DNA of 64,000 bases, taken from assembly GCF_016907755.1 (NCBI RefSeq), contig NZ_JAFBCN010000001.1:1550001-1614000 (forward strand), given 5' to 3'. The notes beneath the pieces are model-generated. The model saw nothing but the letters and a program-made list of their open reading frames with translations. It was not told where the DNA came from and ran no database searches. The stretch is from Cellulosimicrobium cellulans (GTDB taxonomy: Bacteria; Actinomycetota; Actinomycetes; Actinomycetales; Cellulomonadaceae). Made by a program: the position numbers and the translations under genes. Shown piece by piece: positions 38,943-47,485 of this stretch (position 1 is its first letter; each line of letters begins with the position of its first letter).

Positions 38943-41900
38943 GTGGGTTTCCTGGCGCGTCTGCGCGAGCACCGCCGTACCGTCGCGTCGGTGAGCACCG
39001 TCTCGGTGTTCTCGACGGCGCTGGTGGGGCTGGCCTTCCTCTACGAGGGTGAGGCCACGGCGGATGTGGACCTGAACGACTCGGGCGTGTGGGTGACGAA
39101 GTCGTCGTCCGGTCTGCTGGGTCGGTTCAACTACGAGTCCCAGGCGTTGGACGGGACGCTGAACGCGGGCAGCACGTCGTTCGACGTGCAGCAGGACGCG
39201 GGCCGGGTGCTGCTCGATGACACGAGCACCGGTACGGCCTCCCCGGTGAGCGTGGCGCACCTGAAGCTGGACGGGCAGATCCGCCTGCCGGCGGGGGCGC
39301 AGGTGGTCTCGGGTGGTGCGACGACGGCGATCCTCGACGGTGAGGAGGGGCTGCTGTGGGTGCTGCCGTTCGACGGTGCGACCTCGTTCGACGCCGAGAA
39401 GTCGGAGCCCACGGCGGAGGTCGAGGGGGGCGGCGGCCTCACGGTGTCCCAGGACGGGACGGTGTTCGCGGCGATCCCGTCGACGGGGACGCTGTGGACG
39501 GTGGCGACGACGTCGAAGGGCGCGGTGGACGGTGACCCCACGTCGTCCTCCCTCCCCGTGGGGAAGGGCGCCGAGGTCGAGGTGACCGCGGTGGGCGACG
39601 AGCCGGTGGTGCTCGACCGGTCGGCGTCGCAGCTCGTGCTCCCCGGCGGCAAGACGGTGACGCTGGACGACGGTGCCCAGGCGCGCCTCCAGCAGCCGTC
39701 GGCCGACTCGGAGAACGTCGTCGTGGCGACGACCGGGGGACTGGTCACACAGCCGCTCACGGGCGGTGACGCCCTGCGTCGCTCGGCCGAGGGGCGCCCG
39801 GGCGCCCCGGTCCAGCTCGGTGCCTGCACGTACGGGGCGTGGGCCTCGACGGGGCAGGTGATCCGAGACTGCGAGGGCACCGACCGCGACCTGGACACCC
39901 GTCTGGAGGGGGTCGATCCCCAGGCGCGCCTGGAGTACCGGGTGAACCGGCACGTGATCGTGCTGAACGACCTGTCGGCGGGGACGTTGTGGATGGCGGC
40001 GGACGAGTACCAGAAGGTCGACGACTGGGACGTGCAGATGCCGGAGGAGGCCGAGGGTGAGGAGTCCGACGCGGAGCTGACGAACCCGGAGCAGGTGGAT
40101 CAGTTCATCGCGGACCGTTCGCAGCCGAACAAGCCTCCGCAGCCGCAGGACGACTCGTTCGGGGTGCGTCCGGGGCGGACGACGATCTTGCCGGTGCTGG
40201 GTAACGACGTGGACCCGGACGGGGACGTGATGACGGCGTCGTTGGTGGGGGACTCCCCGGGCAACGCGACGGTGCAGGCGATCATGGGTGGTGCCGCGTT
40301 GCAGGCCGTGGTGCCCGAGGACGCGCAGGGGACCGGAACGTTCCGGTACTCGGTGGCGGACGGTCGTGGGGGTGTGGCCGAGGCCGGGGTGACGCTGAAG
40401 GTGTCGCCGTGGGGGGAGAACGCGGCGCCGGAGCAGAAGGGTGACCCGGTGCTGCGGGTCGGGCAGGGTGGTCGGGCCACGATCAAGGTGCTGCCGTACT
40501 TCAAGGACCCCGACGGGGACGACCTGTACCTGGCCTCGGCTGCCGCGACGGTCGCGGGGGACGACGTGCGCTCGCGCCCGGACGGGACCGTGGAGTTCCG
40601 CGACGGCGGCGGCTCCACCGGCCGCAAGATCGTCACGGTGACCGTCGCGGACGGGCAGGGCGGGGTGTTCGAGGGCAAGCTGCTGGTCGATGTGGTGCCG
40701 GGTCCGCAGCCGCCGGTCGCGGTGAACGACCACGTGGTGGTCCCGGCGGGGCAGCCGGTGACGGTCGAGCCGTTGCGCAACGACACGGACCCGAACGACG
40801 ACGAGCTGCGGTTGGCGTCGGTGTCGGAGTCGGCGCCGGCGGAGATCACGCCGAACTATGACGCGGGCACGTTCACGTTCATGTCGATGGAGCCGCGCTC
40901 CTACGACCTGACGTACCAGGTCACCGACGGGCCGAACGCGACCACGGGTCTGGTGCGGGTGGACGTCCTGCCCCCGTCGGAGGCCACGGGTGCCCCGATC
41001 GTGGTGACCGACACCGCCCTGCTCCCGGCAGGCGGCAGCACTCTCGTCGACGTCCTCGCCAACGACACCGACCCCGCGGGTGGGGTCCTGGTCGTCCAGT
41101 CGGTCAAGGTGCCCTCCGATGCCGGCGTCTCCGTGGCCGTGCTCGCGCACCAGATGCTGCGCATCACGGAGCTGCGCCAGCTCGACGGCCCCCTCACCAT
41201 CACCTACACCGTGTCCAACGGGACCGAGACCGCGACGGGTCAGGTGCGCGTCATCCCCGTGCCGGCCCCGACGCGGTTGCAGCCGCCGCAGGCGGCGGCG
41301 GACGAGGTCACGGTGCACGCGGGGGACGTGGTGACGATCCCGGTGCTGAAGAACGACACCCACCCCGACGGGCTGGAGCTGTTCCTGCAGCCCGAGCTCG
41401 AGCAGGACGTGGACCCGGCACTGGGCGAGGCGTTCGTGTCCGAGGACACGCTGCGGTTCAAGGCCGGCCCCGAGGCCGGGACCGCCTATGCGATCTACAA
41501 GGTGCGCGACGTCAACGGGCAGGAGGACTCCGCCCAGGTCACGATCCGCATCCGCGACGGCGAGGACAACGCACCCCCGCAGCCCCGCGAGATCGAGGCC
41601 CGCGTGCTGTCCGGGTCCAGCGTGCGCATCGCGGTCCCGCTGGACGGGATCGACCCCGACGGCGACTCCGTCCAGGTCACCGGCATCGCGTCCCCCGCGG
41701 GCAAGGGCGCGGCGGGCGTCGTCGACGGCTTCCTCGAGTACACCGCCGCGAAGAACGCCGTGGGCCCGGACACCTTCACGTACACGGTGCTGGACGCACG
41801 CGGGGCGACGGCGACCGGCGTCGTGCACGTGGGGATCGCGCGTCCGGGGGAGACGAACCAGCCTCCCGTCGCCGTCGACGACGAGATCACGGTGCGCCCC

Positions 41901-44900
41901 GGGCGCACGGTCTCGGTCGCGGCCCTGGCCAACGACACCGACCCCGACGGCGACCAGGTCGGCCTGGTCCCCGGCGGCATCGAGGACACCCACGACCTGG
42001 ACGCCGAGGTCGTGGTCGACCGCATCGTCCTGACCTCCCCCGACGCCGACGGCGCCTACACCTTCTACTACCAGGTCCAGGACACCTACGGCGCCCGCGC
42101 CACCGGCGCCGTCACCGTCAACGTCGCCGCCGACGCACCCCTGCTGCCCCCCGTCGCGCGCGACGACACCGTGCCCGTGGAGGACATCCTGGGCAAGACC
42201 GAGGTCACCGTCCCCGTCCTGGACAACGACGAGGACCCCGACGGCGCCGCGACCGAGCTCACCGTCACCACCGACGCGACCACCACCACCGTCACCGATG
42301 CCGGCGAGCTCGTCATCACCCTGACCGAGGACCGCCAGGTCGTGACCTACACCGTCACCGACATCGACGGCCTCACCGCCAAGGCCTTCGTCAAGGTTCC
42401 CGGCCTCACCGACCAGAAGCCCACGCTCCGGCCGGGCACGCAGCTCGAGGTGCTGGCCGGCGAGTCCCTGCCGATCGACATCACGGAGCACGTGCTCGTC
42501 GTCGAGGGCAGGACGCCGCGCCTCACGACGGAGGAGACCGTGAAGGTCACGGAGGGCTCGCGTGAGATCCCTTCCGTGACCGAGATCGTCTACACCCCCG
42601 ACCCGGCCTACACCGGGCCGGCCTCGGTGTCGTTCGAGGTGACCGACGGCTCCGGCCCCGACGACCCGGAGGGGAACACCAACGTCCTGACCATCCCCGT
42701 CCAGGTCCTGCCTCCGGAGAACCTCGCACCCGAGCTCATCGGGTCGCCGGCGCTCGACGTCGCGGCGGGCGAGGAGGCCTCGGCCGACCTCGCGCGCTTC
42801 GCCACGGACGCCGACGGCGATTCGCTGAAGTTCACCGCGTCCCCGGGCGGCACGCAGGGTGTGACCGTCACGGTCGAGGGCTCCACCCTGCACGCCCAGG
42901 CGACTCCCGAGGTGCCCAAGGGCTCGGTCGTCCAGGTCCCGATCACCGTCACCGACGGCGAGCACCCCCCGGTCGAGGGCACCGCGACCCTCACCGTCGT
43001 CGCCTCCACCCGACCCCTCGCACGCGCCAACCAGGACACCGTCGACGACGCCCACCAGGGCAAGCCGACGACCGTCCCCGTGCTCGCCAACGACGCCAAC
43101 CCGTTCCCCGACACCCCGCTGAAGGTCGTCGACGCGATCGTGGAGACCGGCCAGGGCACCCCGGAGGTCTCGGGCGACCAGGTCACGGTGACGCCGCGCG
43201 ACGACTTCATCGGTGTCATGGTCGTCCGGTACCGGATCCAGGACGCGACCAAGGACCCCGACCGCGAGGTCGAGGGTCGCATCCAGCTCAAGGTGCTCGG
43301 CAAGCCCGAGGCTCCCGCGACCCCGCAGGTCGACGAGATCCGGTCCAAGACGGTCGTGCTGTCCTGGGACCCGCCGAACAACAACGGCGCAGACATCACC
43401 GGCTACACCGTGCGCTCCCAGAACGGCTACGAGAAGGCCTGCGGCACCACCACCTGCACCCTCGACGGCCTGACCAACAACGTGAAGTACACCTTCACCG
43501 TCTACGCGACCAACGCCGTCGGCGACGGACCCGCCTCCCCGCCCTCCGAGGAGGCCCGACCCGACGAGAAGCCCGACCCGCCCGCCGCACCCACCCTCGA
43601 GTTCGGCGACCAGTCCCTCACCGTCACCTGGACCAACAAGACCTACACCGACCGCTCGCCCATCGAGACCGTCGACCTCGAGATCTCCCCCGCGCCGCCG
43701 GGTGGAGCCGTCCAGAAGACCGCGCTCGTCGGGACGTCCGTGACCTGGGACGGGCTGAAGAACGGCGTCGCCTACAAGGTGCGCGTCCGGGCCAACAACC
43801 TCGCCCCCGACCCCTCGGACTGGGGCGAGTACTCGACGGCGGAGACGCCCGCGGGCAAGCCCGCGGCGCCCGGGAAGCCCTCGGCGAAGCGCACGTCCAT
43901 CGGCGACACGTCGCAGATGCAGGTCTCCTGGACGGCCCCGGACGACAACGGTGCCGCGATCACGTCATACACCGTCGAGGCGGTCCAGGGCGGCTCCGTG
44001 GTGAGGTCCACGACCGCGTCCGGAGGCGCCACGTCGGCCACCCTCGGCGTGCCCGCCGACACCACGGGCTACACGTTCCGTGTCAGGGCACACAACAAGG
44101 CGACCGACAAGTTCGGCGACGCGGAGTTCTCGCCGGCCTCCGACCCGGTGCGCGCTTTCGCCACGCCGGGCACCGTCTCGAACCTCACGGCGGACGCCAA
44201 CGGGACCAACAACCAGATCCAGCTCTCGTTCGGCGACGCGACCGGCAACGGTGTCAAGGCGGGGGAGATCTCCTACCAGTACAACGCCGGGGGCAGCTGG
44301 CGGGATCTCGCCGGGGACCGCGTGGTCCGCGGCCTGACGAACGGTGAGAACTACACCATCTCGGTCCGCGCGGTGGCCGGCGTGGACGGGGCCGTCGAGC
44401 CCGGTGCCGGCGTCGCCGCAAATGCGGAGTCGCCCTACGGCCCGATCCCTGCACCGAATGTCTCGATGAACGGCGGCGACCAGTCGATCTCGTACAGCTG
44501 GTCGACGTCGGACAACGGACGCCCGTACACGGTCTCGGTGCGCGGCGCGGTGCAGTCCAGCGCGAAGTCGGGCTCGGGGACGCTGAGCGTGGGCTACTCC
44601 CAGACCCGCGAGATCTGCGTGACGGTCAACCCGACCGAGGGCGAGACCAAGGAGACCTGCCGCTCGGCCACCTCGGACAAGAAGCCGGAGCCCGTGTTCA
44701 CGGTCAGCAAGGGCAGCAACCACAAGCTGCCCGACGGCAACTGGCCCGGCGAGTGCGGTCACTCGTCGTGCGCCGAGCTGTACCTGACGATCAAGGACGG
44801 GCCGCCGAACACGCCCTTCCGCACCACGTGCTACGGCGGTGGGGACCGGATCGGGTCGGGCAACTACAGCTACGACGCCCAGGGTCGCGCCCTGCGGACC

Positions 44901-45011
44901 GACGGCAACGGGAACTACTCGGGCGGCCAGCAGTGCGTCTGGGGGCAGCCTGGCTCGTCGGTGCGGATCGACACGTCCATCGGGAACACGAACTCCATGA
45001 CCTGGTACTAG
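38943..45011 (+). CDS. giant membrane-anchored Ig-like/cadherin-like and fibronectin-III surface protein
   Basis: The 2022-residue product starts with a basic cytoplasmic tip (RLREHRR), one transmembrane helix (about 14-34) and a long extracellular chain. Residues about 40-390 are beta-rich and propeller-like (repeated hydrophobic strands, VWVTKSSSGLLGRFNYE). From about 400 to 1450 come roughly ten Ig-like modules, most bearing a calcium-type ND-x-DPDGD motif (LGNDVDPDGD, ANDTDPDGD, DNDEDPDGA). From about 1450 to 1750 there are three fibronectin-III domains, the first opening with TVVLSWDPPNNNGADITGY. A Cys-containing C-terminus lacks any sorting signal. GTG at 38943 follows GGAGGG at only 3 nt. 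Similar proteins head MoxR-DUF58-EssC loci in Micrococcales (from memory). The role, perhaps a cell-wall-spanning stalk of the secretion machine, is inference. Confidence 0.82.
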   Translation: MGFLARLREHRRTVASVSTVSVFSTALVGLAFLYEGEATADVDLNDSGVWVTKSSSGLLGRFNYESQALDGTLNAGSTSFDVQQDAGRVLLDDTSTGTASPVSVAHLKLDGQIRLPAGAQVVSGGATTAILDGEEGLLWVLPFDGATSFDAEKSEPTAEVEGGGGLTVSQDGTVFAAIPSTGTLWTVATTSKGAVDGDPTSSSLPVGKGAEVEVTAVGDEPVVLDRSASQLVLPGGKTVTLDDGAQARLQQPSADSENVVVATTGGLVTQPLTGGDALRRSAEGRPGAPVQLGACTYGAWASTGQVIRDCEGTDRDLDTRLEGVDPQARLEYRVNRHVIVLNDLSAGTLWMAADEYQKVDDWDVQMPEEAEGEESDAELTNPEQVDQFIADRSQPNKPPQPQDDSFGVRPGRTTILPVLGNDVDPDGDVMTASLVGDSPGNATVQAIMGGAALQAVVPEDAQGTGTFRYSVADGRGGVAEAGVTLKVSPWGENAAPEQKGDPVLRVGQGGRATIKVLPYFKDPDGDDLYLASAAATVAGDDVRSRPDGTVEFRDGGGSTGRKIVTVTVADGQGGVFEGKLLVDVVPGPQPPVAVNDHVVVPAGQPVTVEPLRNDTDPNDDELRLASVSESAPAEITPNYDAGTFTFMSMEPRSYDLTYQVTDGPNATTGLVRVDVLPPSEATGAPIVVTDTALLPAGGSTLVDVLANDTDPAGGVLVVQSVKVPSDAGVSVAVLAHQMLRITELRQLDGPLTITYTVSNGTETATGQVRVIPVPAPTRLQPPQAAADEVTVHAGDVVTIPVLKNDTHPDGLELFLQPELEQDVDPALGEAFVSEDTLRFKAGPEAGTAYAIYKVRDVNGQEDSAQVTIRIRDGEDNAPPQPREIEARVLSGSSVRIAVPLDGIDPDGDSVQVTGIASPAGKGAAGVVDGFLEYTAAKNAVGPDTFTYTVLDARGATATGVVHVGIARPGETNQPPVAVDDEITVRPGRTVSVAALANDTDPDGDQVGLVPGGIEDTHDLDAEVVVDRIVLTSPDADGAYTFYYQVQDTYGARATGAVTVNVAADAPLLPPVARDDTVPVEDILGKTEVTVPVLDNDEDPDGAATELTVTTDATTTTVTDAGELVITLTEDRQVVTYTVTDIDGLTAKAFVKVPGLTDQKPTLRPGTQLEVLAGESLPIDITEHVLVVEGRTPRLTTEETVKVTEGSREIPSVTEIVYTPDPAYTGPASVSFEVTDGSGPDDPEGNTNVLTIPVQVLPPENLAPELIGSPALDVAAGEEASADLARFATDADGDSLKFTASPGGTQGVTVTVEGSTLHAQATPEVPKGSVVQVPITVTDGEHPPVEGTATLTVVASTRPLARANQDTVDDAHQGKPTTVPVLANDANPFPDTPLKVVDAIVETGQGTPEVSGDQVTVTPRDDFIGVMVVRYRIQDATKDPDREVEGRIQLKVLGKPEAPATPQVDEIRSKTVVLSWDPPNNNGADITGYTVRSQNGYEKACGTTTCTLDGLTNNVKYTFTVYATNAVGDGPASPPSEEARPDEKPDPPAAPTLEFGDQSLTVTWTNKTYTDRSPIETVDLEISPAPPGGAVQKTALVGTSVTWDGLKNGVAYKVRVRANNLAPDPSDWGEYSTAETPAGKPAAPGKPSAKRTSIGDTSQMQVSWTAPDDNGAAITSYTVEAVQGGSVVRSTTASGGATSATLGVPADTTGYTFRVRAHNKATDKFGDAEFSPASDPVRAFATPGTVSNLTADANGTNNQIQLSFGDATGNGVKAGEISYQYNAGGSWRDLAGDRVVRGLTNGENYTISVRAVAGVDGAVEPGAGVAANAESPYGPIPAPNVSMNGGDQSISYSWSTSDNGRPYTVSVRGAVQSSAKSGSGTLSVGYSQTREICVTVNPTEGETKETCRSATSDKKPEPVFTVSKGSNHKLPDGNWPGECGHSSCAELYLTIKDGPPNTPFRTTCYGGGDRIGSGNYSYDAQGRALRTDGNGNYSGGQQCVWGQPGSSVRIDTSIGNTNSMTWY

Positions 45012-45063
45012 CGGCTCGACGACCCCGAGCACGCTCCCCAGCACAGCGAACGGAAAGCGACGA

Positions 45064-46038
45064 ATGACCACCATGACCCCCGAGCAGGCCACCTGGTTCG
45101 CTCAGACCTTCGACCGCCTCGTCGGCAACGTGGGCCAGGCCGTCCTGGGCAAGGCGCACGTGGTGCGCCTGACCCTGACGTGCATGCTCTCCGAGGGCCA
45201 CATCCTCCTGGAGGACGCGCCGGGCACCGGCAAGACGTCGCTCGCCCGCGCCCTCGCGGCGAGCGTCCAGGGCACGAACAACCGCATCCAGTTCACGCCC
45301 GACCTGCTCCCGTCGGACGTCACGGGCGTGACGATCTACGACCAGAAGACCGGCAAGTTCGAGTTCCACCAGGGCCCGATCTTCGCGTCGATCGTCCTGG
45401 CGGACGAGATCAACCGCGCGTCGCCCAAGACGCAGTCCGCGCTCCTCGAGGTCATGGAGGAGGGTCGGGTCACCGTCGACGGCGTGGGCCACGAGGTCGG
45501 CCGCCCGTTCATGGTGATCGCGACGCAGAACCCCATCGAGCAGGCCGGCACCTACCGGCTGCCCGAGGCCCAGCTCGACCGCTTCCTCATGAAGGCGTCG
45601 ATCGGGTACCCGGACCACGCGTCGACGGTCGAGATCCTGTCGGGCGCCGCCGTGCGCGACCGGAGCAAGACGCTCCAGCCGCTCATCACGACGCAGGCCG
45701 TGACGGAGATGGCCGAGCTCGGCGCGCGCGTGCACGTCGACGGCGCGGTCCTGGAGTACGTCTCCCGGCTCGCCGAGGAGACGCGCAACGCGCCCGAGGT
45801 CCGCGTCGGCGTCTCCGTCCGTGGCTCGCTCGCGCTCGTGCGCTGCGCGAAGGTCTGGGCCGCGGCCCACGGCCGCAACTACGTGCTCCCGGACGACATC
45901 AAGGAGCTCGCGCAGCCGGCGTGGGCGCACCGCCTCGTGCTCGACCCGGAGGCGGAGTTCGCCGGCGCCACGAACGAGGCCGTGCTCGGCCGGCTCCTCG
46001 CCGACGTCGCGGCGCCGCAGGAGCGACGCTCCGCCTGA
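45064..46038 (+). CDS. MoxR-family AAA ATPase
   Basis: The 324-residue AAA+ ATPase has Walker A (EDAPGTGKTSLARAL), Walker B (VLADEINRASPKTQSALLE) and sensor 1 (MVIATQNPIEQAGTYRLPEAQLDRF), followed by the MoxR C-terminal lid. MoxR proteins act as chaperones that assemble or activate partner complexes and are usually encoded beside DUF58 and transglutaminase-like membrane proteins, exactly as here. It starts 52 bp after the giant gene with SD GGAAAG. It probably remodels the DUF58 partner; the target is inferred. Confidence 0.93.
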   Translation: MTTMTPEQATWFAQTFDRLVGNVGQAVLGKAHVVRLTLTCMLSEGHILLEDAPGTGKTSLARALAASVQGTNNRIQFTPDLLPSDVTGVTIYDQKTGKFEFHQGPIFASIVLADEINRASPKTQSALLEVMEEGRVTVDGVGHEVGRPFMVIATQNPIEQAGTYRLPEAQLDRFLMKASIGYPDHASTVEILSGAAVRDRSKTLQPLITTQAVTEMAELGARVHVDGAVLEYVSRLAEETRNAPEVRVGVSVRGSLALVRCAKVWAAAHGRNYVLPDDIKELAQPAWAHRLVLDPEAEFAGATNEAVLGRLLADVAAPQERRSA

Positions 46039-46147
46039 CCGGACGCGCGGCGCTCCCACGCCGCCCGCCCCTTCCGCCCCTCCGTGCTGCCGCGCGGACC
46101 ACCGACCGGCGGACCGTCCTCCCCCGTACCGACCGAGAGCACATCGC

Positions 46148-47485
46148 ATGAACGCCTCACACGGCCCCTCGACCGGCCGCCCGAGCTCCCGCTCCGGCAG
46201 CCCGGGCGGCAGGACCGGCACGCCACCCGCGTCGTCGGCCCTCGCCGGACTGCTCCGTCCCCTCGCGGCACCCCTCGCCCGGGTCGCCGCGCCGATCGGT
46301 CGCGCGCTCGCGCCGGTGACGCGGGCGGTCGAGCCGGTGACGTCGGCGGTGAGCCCGTTCGGCTGGGCCGCGCTCGTGGTCACCGTCGGCGCGTGGTGGG
46401 CCGGGCTGGCCTTCTCGTGGCTCGAGCTGCTCGTGGTATCGATCCTGCTGACGGTGTCGCTGCTCGCCGCGGTCGCGTTCGTGCTCGGCCGCTTCCGCTA
46501 CGCCGTCGTTCTCGACCTCGCGCAGCAGCGCGTCACGGTCGGCGACCGCGCCGTCGGTCGGCTCGACGTGCGCAACGACTCGGGTCGGCCGCTGCTCCCG
46601 TCGGTCATGGAGCTGCCGGTGGGGCAGGGCATGGCGACGTTCCCGGTCCCGCGCCTGCGTCCCCAGGGGAGCCACGAGGAGATCTTCACGGTGCCGACGC
46701 ACCGGCGCTCGGTGATCTCCGTGGGTCCGGTGCGGTCGGTGCGGGCGGACCCGCTCGGGCTGCTGCGCCGCGAGGTCGTCTGGACCGAGCCCGAGGAGCT
46801 GTTCGTCCACCCGCGGGTGAAGAACCTCTCGGGCTCGTCCACCGGGTTCCTCAAGGACCTCGAGGGCCGTGTCACGACGGACATCTCCAACTCGGACGTC
46901 TCGTTCCACGCGCTGCGCGACTACGTCCCGGGCGACGACCGACGGCACATCCACTGGAAGACGACGGCCCGCACCGGGCAGCTCATGGTCCGCCAGTTCG
47001 AGGAGACGCGCCGGTCGCACCTCGCCGTCCTCCTCTCCACCCGCGCGGAGGACTACGCGCACGACGACGAGTTCGAGCTCGCCGTGAGCGCGTGCGGGTC
47101 GCTCGGGCTGCAGGCCATCAAGGAGGACCGTGGCGTCACGGTGCTCGTCAACGACGGCAACCTGCGCGGCGACCACCGCACCCGCCTGCTCGACGACCTC
47201 GCCCGCGTCGAGACGCGCGCGCAGCGGACGTCGCTCGTCGACGTCGCTCGCGTCGCGGGACTGACGATCAGCGACGCGTCGGTCGTGGCGTTCATCGTCG
47301 GGAGCAAGGTGACGCCCACGGAGCTGCGGGCGGCGTCCGCCCGGCTTCCCCAGGACGTCCGGGTGATGGCGATCCAGTGCGTCCCCGGCGCCTCGCTCAG
47401 CCGGCACGCGATCGCGGAGCTCGTCGTCCTCACCATCGGCGAGCTCGGCGAGCTCCCCCTCGCCCTGCGGAGGCTGAACGACTGA
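46148..47485 (+). CDS. DUF58 membrane protein
   Basis: The 445-residue protein has a Ser/Pro/Gly-rich N-terminus and two transmembrane helices (about residues 78-120: WAALVVTVGAWWAGLAF and LLVVSILLTVSLLAAVAFVL). The cytoplasmic or periplasmic part contains the DUF58 signature LRDYVPGDDRRHIHWKTTAR, followed by a von Willebrand A-like segment. DUF58 proteins are regular partners of MoxR ATPases. The ATG at 46148 lies 109 bp after moxR. The gene runs into the transglutaminase-like gene with a one-base overlap (TGATG). Confidence 0.9.
   Translation: MNASHGPSTGRPSSRSGSPGGRTGTPPASSALAGLLRPLAAPLARVAAPIGRALAPVTRAVEPVTSAVSPFGWAALVVTVGAWWAGLAFSWLELLVVSILLTVSLLAAVAFVLGRFRYAVVLDLAQQRVTVGDRAVGRLDVRNDSGRPLLPSVMELPVGQGMATFPVPRLRPQGSHEEIFTVPTHRRSVISVGPVRSVRADPLGLLRREVVWTEPEELFVHPRVKNLSGSSTGFLKDLEGRVTTDISNSDVSFHALRDYVPGDDRRHIHWKTTARTGQLMVRQFEETRRSHLAVLLSTRAEDYAHDDEFELAVSACGSLGLQAIKEDRGVTVLVNDGNLRGDHRTRLLDDLARVETRAQRTSLVDVARVAGLTISDASVVAFIVGSKVTPTELRAASARLPQDVRVMAIQCVPGASLSRHAIAELVVLTIGELGELPLALRRLND

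Noticed and set aside
37335-43055. A 1906-codon open frame on the minus strand opposite nuoN, the polyprenyl synthase and the giant surface gene
   Set aside because: Low-complexity Arg/Gly/Val translation without any domain; shadow of the plus-strand genes.
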